35,022 nucleotides of DNA from Lachnospiraceae bacterium UBA7026 (GTDB lineage: Bacteria > Bacillota > Clostridia > Lachnospirales > Lachnospiraceae), in contig DLBH01000025.1 of the NCBI GenBank assembly GCA_002494165.1, positions 80,427 through 115,448 on the forward strand. Direction: 5' to 3'. The translations under genes were made by a program, and so were the position numbers. Under the pieces are notes generated by a model that was not told where the DNA came from, made no database searches, and saw only the letters and a list, made by a program, of their open reading frames with translations. This document shows positions 7,999-15,075 of this stretch, piece by piece (within the stretch, counting starts at the first letter, position 1; each line of letters begins with the position of its first letter).

Positions 7999-8125
7999 CC
8001 TCTGCCCGGTGCCAAGGCGGGGGTCTGGGAGATGGTCTGGAACCAGGATATGTAAAGATATGATTAGAAAAAGATATAGAAAAGATAGTGAAGGTAATAA
8101 GTAGAGATTAAGAAAGGAGCCTGTT

Positions 8126-9406
8126 ATGAATATCAGACAAGAGGCAAGGAGAATGAAACTGGCTGCCCCTAAACTGGCTGCCATGACCAATGAGGAGCGG
8201 AATGGGGCCCTGAGGGAAGTGGGGCTTGCTCTGGCTGCGGCTAAGGAGGAGATTTTTGCGGCTAATGAGGAGGATCTTCGCCAGGCCAGGGAGAATAATA
8301 TTTCTGATGCCGTCTATAAGAGACTGAAGTTTGATGAAGGGAAACTGAAGTCTGTTATTGATGGTATCGACCAGTTGATTGCTCTGCCTGATCCGGTGGG
8401 CAAGGTTCAGCTATACCGGCAGATGGATGAGGGGCTGATTCTTAAGAGAATCTCCTGTCCTATCGGTGTTATCGGTGTTATTTTTGAGGCGCGTCCGGAT
8501 GCGCTGGTACAGATTTCTTCTCTCTGCATAAAAAGTGGCAACTGTGCCCTGCTTAAGGGAGGCAAGGAGACGGCCCGGACTAACAGGGTACTTTTCCGTG
8601 TGATTTATGAAAGTGTGCTTAAGGCTGGCCTGCCGGAAGGCTGTCTGGTTCAGGCTGAACTTCATAATGAGATTGATGAGCTCCTGCAGTGTGACAGGGA
8701 TGTAGACCTGCTGATTCCCAGGGGTTCTAACCGGTTTGTCCAGTATATCATGAATAATACCAAGATTCCGGTCATGGGTCATGCGGATGGAGTCTGCCAT
8801 ATCTATGTGGATAAGAAGGCGGACCTGGTCCAGGCCCTTCCCATCATTATCGATGCCAAGACCCAGTATACTGCTGCCTGTAACGCAGTGGAGACCCTTT
8901 TGATCCACAGGGATATTGCCGAAGAATTCCTGCCTTCTTTGAAGGAAGAATTGGAAAAGAACCAGGTTAAGATCCGGGCTAGTAAGGAAGTGGCGGATAT
9001 GATCGGCTGTGAGACCATGGCCGAGGAGGAGTTTGATACAGAGTATCTTGAATTGGTAATATCCATTAAACTGGTGGGAAATACAGAGGAGGCTGTAGAT
9101 CATATTAATCATTTCGGTTCTCATCATACAGATGCTATTCTGACTGAGGATCAGGAGGCGGCGGAATACTTCATGCAGATGGTTGACTCTGCCGGCGTTT
9201 ACCAGAATTGTTCCACCCGATTTGCTGATGGCTTCCGGTATGGTTTTGGAGCAGAGGTGGGAATCAGTACAGGTAAGATTCACGCGCGGGGACCTGTGGG
9301 TCTTGAAGGTCTCATGACCTACAAGTACAGGATATATGGTCATGGGCAGATTGTTGGAGATTATGCCGAGGGAAAGAAAGAATTCCATTTTAAAGACCTG
9401 CAGTGA
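8126..9406 (+). CDS. proA: Glutamate-5-semialdehyde dehydrogenase (gamma-glutamyl phosphate reductase)
   Basis: A 426-aa protein, full length for ProA of the aldehyde dehydrogenase superfamily. It reduces gamma-glutamyl phosphate with NADPH to glutamate-5-semialdehyde, the second step of proline synthesis, in the cytoplasm. Visible signatures are PIGVIGVIFEARPDALVQI, CALLKGGKETARTN, the glycine-rich LLIPRGSNRFV segment, the catalytic cysteine in YTAACNAVETLL (Cys252), and HHTDAILTED. AAAGGAG at 8113-8119 supports ATG 8126. The partner gene proB (glutamate 5-kinase) is not next to it in this window. The 250-bp gap upstream holds two palindromes and a purine-rich AAGATAT-type stretch. The metallopeptidase gene follows after 39 bp, likely in the same transcript. 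Confidence 0.96.
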   Translation: MNIRQEARRMKLAAPKLAAMTNEERNGALREVGLALAAAKEEIFAANEEDLRQARENNISDAVYKRLKFDEGKLKSVIDGIDQLIALPDPVGKVQLYRQMDEGLILKRISCPIGVIGVIFEARPDALVQISSLCIKSGNCALLKGGKETARTNRVLFRVIYESVLKAGLPEGCLVQAELHNEIDELLQCDRDVDLLIPRGSNRFVQYIMNNTKIPVMGHADGVCHIYVDKKADLVQALPIIIDAKTQYTAACNAVETLLIHRDIAEEFLPSLKEELEKNQVKIRASKEVADMIGCETMAEEEFDTEYLELVISIKLVGNTEEAVDHINHFGSHHTDAILTEDQEAAEYFMQMVDSAGVYQNCSTRFADGFRYGFGAEVGISTGKIHARGPVGLEGLMTYKYRIYGHGQIVGDYAEGKKEFHFKDLQ

Positions 9407-9445
9407 GAGGAAGGAATCAGGAAGTTTAGAAAGAGGGGAACCGGA

Positions 9446-10063
9446 ATGACCCGTTCGTATGAGAGAACAGAGAAAATCATAGGATGGAAGTCTTATTATG
9501 TCCGTCTGATCAGGAGTGGAAGAAAGACTATGAGCCTGGAAATCAGCAGGGACGGGGAGATTATTGTCCGGGCCCCCTGGCTTATGCCAGAACAGGACGT
9601 GAGGAGATTTCTCCAGGAAAAGGAGGACTGGATTGGGAGCAAGCTGTTAGCTCAGAAACAGCGCAGGGAAGAGAGAGAGCAGGCCATGCAGGACGGCCAG
9701 GACCGGCTCAGCCGGGAGGAGATTCAGGACCTGGCCCGGCAGGCTTTAGAGGTTCTTCCTGCCAGGACGGCCTACTTTGCCCGTCTTCTTGGTGTCAGTT
9801 ATGGCAGGATCACTATCCGCAACCAGAAGAGCAGGTGGGGAAGCTGTTCTGCCAAGGGAAATCTGAATTACAATTGTCTTCTGATGCTGACACCCCCTGA
9901 GATTCAGGATTATGTGGTGGTCCATGAACTTTGTCACCGGCTGGAAATGAATCATTCTCCTCGTTTCTGGGACCATGTGGCCAGTGTTTTGCCTGATTAC
10001 CGTCAGAGGAGGGACTGGTTGAAAAAGAATGGTGCGGAAATCATAGGCCGTATGACTGGATAA
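9446..10063 (+). CDS. YgjP-like M48-type metallopeptidase domain protein
   Basis: A 205-aa cytoplasmic protein of the YgjP/DUF45 family. The zinc motif is HELCH at 160-164, with His170 (ExNHSPRFW) as the likely third ligand. The family hallmark RWGSCSAKGNLNYN lies at 130-143. The N-terminal half has the beta-rich region (VRLIRSGRKTMSLEI, GEIIVRAP) and a charged helix at 50-90. Members are annotated either as metal-dependent hydrolases or as UTP pyrophosphatase-like; the true substrate is unclear. ATG 9446 follows GAGGGG. It is 39 bp after proA and probably cotranscribed. A 50-bp tandem repeat begins about 57 bp after the stop codon. Confidence 0.88.
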   Translation: MTRSYERTEKIIGWKSYYVRLIRSGRKTMSLEISRDGEIIVRAPWLMPEQDVRRFLQEKEDWIGSKLLAQKQRREEREQAMQDGQDRLSREEIQDLARQALEVLPARTAYFARLLGVSYGRITIRNQKSRWGSCSAKGNLNYNCLLMLTPPEIQDYVVVHELCHRLEMNHSPRFWDHVASVLPDYRQRRDWLKKNGAEIIGRMTG

Positions 10064-10120
10064 ACTGGCCAGTGTCAGGAGTAGATTCCATCAGTCATGA
10101 AGAAGGACGGAACGATAAAG

Positions 10121-10264
10121 AACTGGCTGGGGATCAGAAAGAAGAGGCCAGGTGTATCAGGCTTAAAGAGAACTGGCTGGGGATCAGAAAGAAGAAGCCA
10201 GGTGTATCAGGCTTAAAGAGAACTGGCTGGGAATCAGAAAGAAGAGGCCAGGTTCATAAGACTA
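10121..10264. repeat. 50-bp tandem repeat, about 2.9 copies
   Basis: Units begin at 10121, 10171 and 10221 with AACTGGCTGGGGATCAGAAA and run on through AGAGGCCAGGTGTATCAGG. Copies 1 and 2 are nearly identical, and copy 3 decays after about 35 bp. The period of 50 is not a multiple of three, so each copy would be read in a different frame. The overlapping open frames are therefore not genes. The array ends 36 bp before the T-box promoter. Confidence 0.85.
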
Positions 10265-10300
10265 AAAGGACCGGGCCGGGAGACTGCTTTGGAAAAGGGT

Positions 10301-10329
10301 TTGAAATATTCATCATGTCGTGCTATAAT
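10301..10329 (+). promoter_or_regulatory. Sigma-A promoter of the trpXYZ-type operon
   Basis: TTGAAA (10301-10306), a 17-nt spacer and a perfect TATAAT (10324-10329). The transcript should start near 10336, just before the T-box stem I. Confidence 0.85.
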
Positions 10330-10335
10330 TCTCTC

Positions 10336-10680
10336 AAACCTTTGACGAAGAGTAGTAGCCGGGGGCTATGCCATAAAGAGAGCTGCAGCTGGTGGAATTG
10401 CAGCTGGTTATTCCCGGTGAATGGACTTCTGAGGTGCGGTCTGAAAAGATCTGGTTCCGGAATCCATTTCCCCTGAGAGAATTGTTTGTTATCATCAGAG
10501 GCTATGGCCTGGCAGGTCCTATTAGGCGCCGCCGGGAATCCCATCCGTTACCAATCGGGTATGCATCACGTTGTGCAAATACTGGAGAGGGCCTCAGGGC
10601 CAATTTGGGTGGTATCGCAGAAGTTTCTGTTTATTCAGCGGCTTTTGTCCCGAAATCAGGGACAGGAGTCGTTTTTTTTG
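10336..10680 (+). ncRNA. T-box leader, tryptophan specific (specifier UGG)
   Basis: All main T-box parts are visible. The stem I base GAAG (10347-10350) pairs with CTTC (10426-10429). The specifier loop has AGTAGTA on the 5' side and TGAATGGA on the 3' side, so GAA (10419-10421) is followed by the codon TGG (10422-10424) and a purine. The next helix is CCGGG (10359-10363) with CCCGG (10413-10417). An AGAGAG...GGTGGAA distal part lies between. The T-box sequence GGGTGGTATCGCAG is at 10607-10620, followed by a terminator. UGG predicts tRNA-Trp (anticodon CCA). Uncharged tRNA-Trp would bind codon and T-box bulge and prevent termination. The N' base after UGG in the T-box is U, which would pair with discriminator A or wobble with G. 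No protein gene lies in 10064-10852; the open frames there fall in the repeat and the leader. Confidence 0.92.
10639..10679 (+). terminator. T-box regulated terminator
   Basis: A 13-bp stem, CGGCTTTTGTCCC (10639-10651) with GGGACAGGAGTCG (10659-10671), including a few G-U pairs, has loop GAAATCA and eight T's. It follows the T-box motif by 18 nt, as expected for the terminator that competes with the antiterminator. Confidence 0.92.
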
Positions 10681-10852
10681 ATTCAAAAGGTATTTTTTAA
10701 TTTCTTTTGGAATTTGCTTTGGATTAAAAACCCTATGGGGAGTATAATCTTGCCTGATAGGAATTATATCAATGGAATGATTCCGGCAGCGCTACTTGCC
10801 CAGACAGTCTCTTCAGGAATTTGGAAGATTATTTACCAGGAGGACAGCTAAT

Positions 10853-11935
10853 ATGAAAAAGGGTATGTTTAAAAAGCTGACAGTGATAATGATGACTTGT
10901 GCCATGACAGCAGCTATGGCAGCCTGCGGAGGATCAGCCGGAGCCGGTCAGGAAGAGAGCTCTGCCGCTTCCCAGGATGGAAGTGGAACTTCCTATAAGA
11001 TTGGTATCGTCAAATATGTGGATGATGCCTCGCTCAACCAGATTGAAAATAACATTAAAAAGGAACTGGATGCCAAGCAGGAGGAACTGGGTGTAGACTT
11101 TGATTACGAGAACTATGTTTACAATGGCCAGGGGAATGGCTCAGATTTAAATCAGATTGCCAGCTCCCTCATTGCTGACGAAGTGGACCTGATTATCCCT
11201 ATCGCCACTCCCACAGCCCAGATTATGCAGAGTGCCACAGAGGATAAGGATATACCCATCGTATTTTCCGCTGTTTCTGATCCTGTAGGTGCCAAGCTGG
11301 TAGACAGTATGGAGGCGCCTGGGGCCAATATTACAGGAACCTCTGACATGCTCAATACAGAAGCTATTATGAATCTGATTTTTGCAGCTAAGCCGGATAC
11401 AAAATATGTGGGCCTGCTCTATTCCAACAGTGAGGATGCTTCCAAGCAGCCGATCGCCGATGCCAAAGCATTTCTTGATGAAAAGGGAATCAAGTATGTA
11501 GAGAAGACCGGCACAACCAATGATGAGGTTGCGGCAGCTGCAGACGCACTGGTAGCAGAGGGGGTTGACGCCGTATTTACTCCTACAGACAATACTATCA
11601 TGACGGCAGAATTAGGTATTTTTGAGAAATTCTCTGAGGCAAAGATCCCTCACTATTGTGGCGCTGATTCCTTTGCCCTTAACGGTGCTTTCTGTGGCTA
11701 TGGCGAGGATTATGCCAACATCGGTGTGGCAACAGCTGATATGGCAGTAGATATCCTGGTCAATGGCAGTGATCCTGCATCTACACCGGTCCAGACCTTT
11801 GACAATGGTATCGCTTTAATCAACACGGAGACCTGTGAGGCCATCGGCTACAAGCTTGATGATGTTAAGGCGGCCTTTGAACCTTTCTGTACAGCAGTGG
11901 ACGAGACAACAACAGCGAAAGAGTTCGAAAAATAA
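10853..11935 (+). CDS. trpX: ABC transporter substrate-binding lipoprotein (TrpX-type)
   Basis: A 360-aa lipoprotein of the ABC_sub_bind family. The chosen start is ATG 10853 with AGGAGG at 10839-10844; an upstream in-frame start at 10796 would add residues without a ribosome site and spoil the signal peptide. The signal sequence ends in a lipobox AMAAC with lipid-modified Cys25, followed by a Gly/Ser/Glu linker. The mature part shows YKIGIVKYVDDASLNQI, then DLNQIASSLIADEVDLIIPIATPTAQIM and IPIVFSAVSDPVGAKLV, typical of this family. Family members in streptococci were proposed to bind tryptophan. The UGG T-box upstream supports tryptophan, or a precursor or analogue, as the ligand. It is the first gene of an operon with permease and ATPase. 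Confidence 0.9.
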   Translation: MKKGMFKKLTVIMMTCAMTAAMAACGGSAGAGQEESSAASQDGSGTSYKIGIVKYVDDASLNQIENNIKKELDAKQEELGVDFDYENYVYNGQGNGSDLNQIASSLIADEVDLIIPIATPTAQIMQSATEDKDIPIVFSAVSDPVGAKLVDSMEAPGANITGTSDMLNTEAIMNLIFAAKPDTKYVGLLYSNSEDASKQPIADAKAFLDEKGIKYVEKTGTTNDEVAAAADALVAEGVDAVFTPTDNTIMTAELGIFEKFSEAKIPHYCGADSFALNGAFCGYGEDYANIGVATADMAVDILVNGSDPASTPVQTFDNGIALINTETCEAIGYKLDDVKAAFEPFCTAVDETTTAKEFEK

Positions 11936-11981
11936 TTTTTGATTAATATTTTCAAAATAATTTTTAGGAAATGTTTTTTTG

Positions 11982-12006
11982 ATGGATGGTTTATAGAATC
12001 ATCCAT
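11982..12006 (+). promoter_or_regulatory. Intercistronic hairpin between binding protein and permease genes
   Basis: ATGGATG (11982-11988) and CATCCAT (12000-12006) form a perfect 7-bp stem with an 11-nt loop in the 97-nt gap. The T-run lies before the stem, not after, so it is unlikely to terminate plus-strand transcription. Such hairpins often stabilise the upstream part of the mRNA, giving more binding protein than permease. That role is inferred. Confidence 0.5.
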
Positions 12007-12032
12007 GGATGTAGAAGCGGAGGTAGACGAAG

Positions 12033-12986
12033 GTGACTGGCTTTATTACAGTAGAAATCATTCAGACAGCAATTGAGGTGGGCTTAATATATTCCCTGGT
12101 TGCCCTGTCCCTTTTTATCAGTTTCAGTATTCTGGATATCTGCGATCTTTCAACGGACGGCTGCTATACTTTAGGCTGTGCTGTCGGTGCTGTTGTCACC
12201 ATAGCAGGTCACCCGATTCTGGCCCTCTTTGCAGCCATGGGGGCAGGAATCTGCTCCGGCTTCATCACGGCAACCCTGCAGACCAGGCTGGGGGTTCCCA
12301 GCATCCTGGCCGGCATTATAGTGAATACGGGACTATATACCATAAACCTGGCGGTTATGGGATTTTCGTCCAATATATCTATTTTCGGGACGGATACTCT
12401 TTTTTCCCTGGTTAAAGGAATCAGTGAAAGCCCCGGCTGGCAGAGCTGGTACAGGATTGTTATTTTACTGATACTGATCACTCTGATTGCCTTGGCCATC
12501 TGGTGGTTCATGGGAACCAGGCTGGGCTTGGCTATCAGGGCTACCGGTGACAGCCCTGCCATGGTTAAGGCCTCCTCCATTAATCCGGTGGCCACCATCA
12601 CCATAGGCCTCTGTGTGGCCAATGCCCTGACAGGTCTGTCGGGAGCTTTGATCGGCCAGTACAATAAGTCCTGTGACATCAATCTCGGTACGGGTATGGT
12701 AACCATAGCCCTGGCCTCCCTCATCATTGGAGAGACGATTTCAGGCCGCAGGAGGATGCTCTGGCGCATCGTCTGTGTAGTTCTGGGATCCTGTCTCTAC
12801 CGTTTTATCGTATCCCTGGCGCTCCGACTTAATGTTCCTACAGAGGCCTTCAAGCTGGTGTCTGCCATAATTGTTGCCATAGCCATAGCGGCCCCTCAGG
12901 TAAAAAGCCTTTTTGTATCCTACAGAAAGAGGCGGGCGGCCATGGCTCTGCGCAAGAGCGGCCGGTCCGGTGGCAGCAGGGCCTGA
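12033..12986 (+). CDS. trpY: ABC transporter permease (TrpY-type)
   Basis: A 317-aa integral membrane permease of the branched-chain amino acid / ribose type (BPD_transp_2), with about eight to nine hydrophobic segments. Family features are the N-terminal GLIYSLVALSLFISFSILDI segment, GVPSILAGIIVNTGLYTINL, and the cytoplasmic coupling segment GLAIRATGDSPAMVKASSIN. The start is GTG 12033 with GGAGG at 12019-12023. It acts with the lipoprotein upstream and the ATPase 15 bp downstream. The C-terminus ends in a basic tail (RKRRAAMALRKSGRSGG). Confidence 0.9.
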   Translation: MTGFITVEIIQTAIEVGLIYSLVALSLFISFSILDICDLSTDGCYTLGCAVGAVVTIAGHPILALFAAMGAGICSGFITATLQTRLGVPSILAGIIVNTGLYTINLAVMGFSSNISIFGTDTLFSLVKGISESPGWQSWYRIVILLILITLIALAIWWFMGTRLGLAIRATGDSPAMVKASSINPVATITIGLCVANALTGLSGALIGQYNKSCDINLGTGMVTIALASLIIGETISGRRRMLWRIVCVVLGSCLYRFIVSLALRLNVPTEAFKLVSAIIVAIAIAAPQVKSLFVSYRKRRAAMALRKSGRSGGSRA

Positions 12987-13001
12987 GAGGGAGGTGCACT
13001 C

Positions 13002-13808
13002 ATGTTAAGAATCCGTAATATCAGTAAAACCTTTAATGAGGGGACCATCAATGAGAAAAAGGCGATCAGTGACCTTTCCCTCCATATGGAAAAGGGGGAT
13101 TTTGCCACTGTGGTAGGGTCCAATGGCGCCGGAAAGTCCACCATGTTCAACTGTATCTGCGGTTCTGTACTCACGGACAGTGGTTACGTGGAGCTGGACG
13201 GCCAGGACATCACCTTCGTCCCTGAGCACAAACGGTCCAGATATATAGGAAGGCTTTTCCAGGACCCGCTCATGGGTACGGCCCCCCATATGACTATTGA
13301 GGAGAATCTGGCCATAGCCTATCTGAGAACTGCCAAGAATTCCTATGCCACCTTCAGTCGTATTTCCAGAAAGGAAAAGGCCATGTTTCGTGAAAAGCTG
13401 GCTCTTCTGGGTATGGGGCTGGAGGACAGGATGAAGAATCCGGTGGGACTCCTGTCCGGTGGTCAGAGACAGGCCCTGACCCTTCTGATGGCGACCCTGG
13501 TATCCCCCAAGCTGCTCCTGCTTGACGAGCACACGGCAGCCCTGGACCCGGCTACGGCAGAAAAAGTTCTTGAACTGACCAGGGAGATTGTGACCAGGCA
13601 GGGCATAACCTGCCTCATGATTACCCACAATATGCACCAGGCCCTGGAGCTGGGCAACCGGACTCTCATGATGGATGCGGGAAATATCGTATTTGACGTG
13701 AAGGGAGAGGAGAGGGCTTCCATGACTGTGGAAGACCTGCTGGCCAGATTTGCGGAAAATGCGGGCCAGAGCCTGGACAATGACCGGATCCTGCTCTCCG
13801 TTGACTGA
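13002..13808 (+). CDS. trpZ: ABC transporter ATP-binding protein (TrpZ-type)
   Basis: A 268-aa cytoplasmic ATPase that powers the transporter. All motifs are intact: Walker A GSNGAGKST (39-47), Q-loop GRLFQDP, signature LSGGQRQ (151-157), Walker B LLLLDE (171-176) followed by HTAALDP, and the H-loop in MITHNMHQAL. GGGAGGTG precedes ATG 13002. It is the third gene of the T-box controlled operon. The intact motifs contrast with the ABC-like protein at 30036-30941. Confidence 0.93.
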   Translation: MLRIRNISKTFNEGTINEKKAISDLSLHMEKGDFATVVGSNGAGKSTMFNCICGSVLTDSGYVELDGQDITFVPEHKRSRYIGRLFQDPLMGTAPHMTIEENLAIAYLRTAKNSYATFSRISRKEKAMFREKLALLGMGLEDRMKNPVGLLSGGQRQALTLLMATLVSPKLLLLDEHTAALDPATAEKVLELTREIVTRQGITCLMITHNMHQALELGNRTLMMDAGNIVFDVKGEERASMTVEDLLARFAENAGQSLDNDRILLSVD

Positions 13809-13929
13809 CCGGGACATCCTTCGGGGTCATTACTTTTAATTCGAATGGAAGTATGAATTGAAAATTGTATGAAAGCAGGCCAGAGTCTTTCTGTATAATT
13901 TTTGTTTTAGCATAACCCAACTATAAATC

Positions 13930-13964
13930 AAAAGCCCTTTTTCCGTCAGGAATCAGGGCTTTTG
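13930..13964 (+). terminator. Terminator of the trpXYZ-type operon
   Basis: AAAAGCCCT (13930-13938) pairs with AGGGCTTTT (13955-13963), and the inner TTCC-GTCA-GGAA extends the stem. The A and T flanks allow action on both strands. The rest of the 13809-14172 gap holds a second hairpin terminator and a weak minus-strand one, and no gene. Confidence 0.85.
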
Positions 13965-14015
13965 TCCTGGAAATAAGCAGGCTGCCGTACTAAAGCGGCG
14001 GGAATGTTTTGAGAT

Positions 14016-14071
14016 AAAGGCAGGAAACCCCATGTCCAATGTGTTTGGAATTGAGGATTCCTGCCTTTTTA
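14016..14071 (+). terminator. Second hairpin terminator
   Basis: AAAGGCAGGAA (14016-14026) pairs with TTCCTGCCTTT (14058-14068), an 11-bp perfect stem with a 31-nt loop containing a small CCAA...TTGG hairpin, then T's. It backs up the preceding terminator, and may stop antisense transcription from the minus-strand gene. Confidence 0.6.
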
Positions 14072-14082
14072 TAAATTAACAA

Positions 14083-14114
14083 GGCCCCATCCTTGTATCC
14101 ACAAAAACAGGGCC
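14083..14114 (-). terminator. Possible terminator of the NlpC/P60 gene
   Basis: Read on the minus strand, GGCCC and GGGCC (14110-14114 with 14083-14087) form a 5-bp GC stem followed by TTGTTAATTTAT. It is weak but correctly placed, about 60 bp after the minus-strand stop codon. Confidence 0.35.
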
Positions 14115-14172
14115 CCGTCTTAATCACTTTGAAAATAAATATTGAAAAACTGTATTGTTGTAATTAACTGAA

Positions 14173-14706
14173 TTACTTAAATATTCTTCGGATCTTGAGA
14201 ATCTTTTTATATTTGGCGTTTTTGCGGATGCAGATCCCGTTCTTCTTGTTGCTGGCGTGGATGATGGTGTTATTGCCCATGTAGAGGGCTACATGTCCAC
14301 TATAACAAAGGATGTCTCCCGGCTTGGCCTTGCTCAGGTTTTTAACCTTGAAACCAGCCTTTCTCATGGCGCGGGAGGTACGGGGAAGATTCACACCAAA
14401 ATGCTTGTAGATACTCATGACAAAACCTGAGCAGTCAGTGCCATTGGTAAGACTGGTTCCACCATAACGATAAGGGCCGCCCAGATACTTCCGGGCATAG
14501 GCGATGACCTGATTACCTATGTCGTCATTGCTGGCAGCGAATGGGGCTGCACTCTGGTCTGTCTGTCCGTCCGATACAGTTTTTCTGCTGGCAGCAGACA
14601 CCTGCACTCTTACAGCAGAATCTGTCGCGGGAGAAACTGCCGTAAACAGGAGTGCAAGAGCTGTGACAGCCAGGCTGATCATTATCCGCCTTAAGACTGT
14701 ACGCAT
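14173..14706 (-). CDS. Secreted NlpC/P60-family cell wall hydrolase
   Basis: A 177-aa exported protein. The N-terminus is basic (MRTVLRRIM) followed by a hydrophobic core to about residue 24, then AVSPATDSA, a likely signal peptidase site. Residues ~60-177 are the NlpC/P60 (C40) domain: TDCSGFV with catalytic Cys92, SGHVALYMG with His138, and IIHASN with His150. Family enzymes cut gamma-D-glutamyl-diamino-acid bonds in peptidoglycan stem peptides. The domain is single and no binding repeats (SH3, LysM) are present. The C-terminal 30 residues are strongly basic, which may help wall binding. The ribosome site GGAGG lies 9 nt before ATG 14706 on the minus strand. Confidence 0.9.
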   Translation of the reverse strand: MRTVLRRIMISLAVTALALLFTAVSPATDSAVRVQVSAASRKTVSDGQTDQSAAPFAASNDDIGNQVIAYARKYLGGPYRYGGTSLTNGTDCSGFVMSIYKHFGVNLPRTSRAMRKAGFKVKNLSKAKPGDILCYSGHVALYMGNNTIIHASNKKNGICIRKNAKYKKILKIRRIFK

Positions 14707-15075
14707 GATTCATAACCTCCGATAGAGTAGAGAAGAGAGTCAGGAGTAATATCTGAATGCTCCTTAAAGAAATATAAAGAGCAGGCTCTCTGTCATCTGA
14801 CTTTTCATAAATAATATATCCTAAAAATATGGCTCAAATATGTCTTTGTAATTGTTCTTTAACATAAATTTAATAGAGATTCTCCATTATTACAAAAAAA
14901 TTGCTATGAAATCCGCCATATAAAAGCAATATTTCACAGCAATTGTGTTAAAAAAACCATAATTTAATGATTTTCTATGTTCTTTTTTCAAATAACAGTT
15001 ATTTAAATTACATAAAATTTATTATTTATGCCTTTGCAGAATATAAAAAATATGACTGCAAAAGCCAGGTCTGCC
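14707..15075. other. AT-rich gap upstream of the NlpC/P60 gene
   Basis: This 369-bp gap holds the minus-strand terminator of the gene pair to its right (14893-14943), a small inverted repeat TTTGCAG/CTGCAAA (15033-15039 / 15056-15062) and the NlpC/P60 leader. A TTGAGC...TATTAT pair on the minus strand near 14815-14845 has a 15-nt spacer and is only a weak promoter candidate. No gene and no c-di-AMP riboswitch pattern was seen. Confidence 0.5.
14893..14943 (-). terminator. Terminator of the CNNM transporter / McrB-like gene pair
   Basis: On the minus strand ATTGCTGTGAAAT (14943-14931) pairs with ATTTCATAGCAAT (14912-14900), a 13-bp stem with one mismatch, followed by seven T's. It lies about 130 bp after the stop codon of the McrB-like gene. 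Confidence 0.8.

Noticed and set aside
8411..9388. 325-codon open frame on the minus strand
   Set aside because: It lies opposite proA, which is unmistakable. The antisense product has no domain pattern.
10072..10851. Three overlapping plus-strand reading frames of 102-134 codons
   Set aside because: The first crosses a 50-bp repeat in changing frames; the others cover the T-box leader and its terminator. None has a good ribosome site.
14707..14893. c-di-AMP (ydaO-type) riboswitch upstream of the cell wall hydrolase
   Set aside because: Such riboswitches are common before NlpC/P60 genes, but the conserved core was not found and the leader appears too short.
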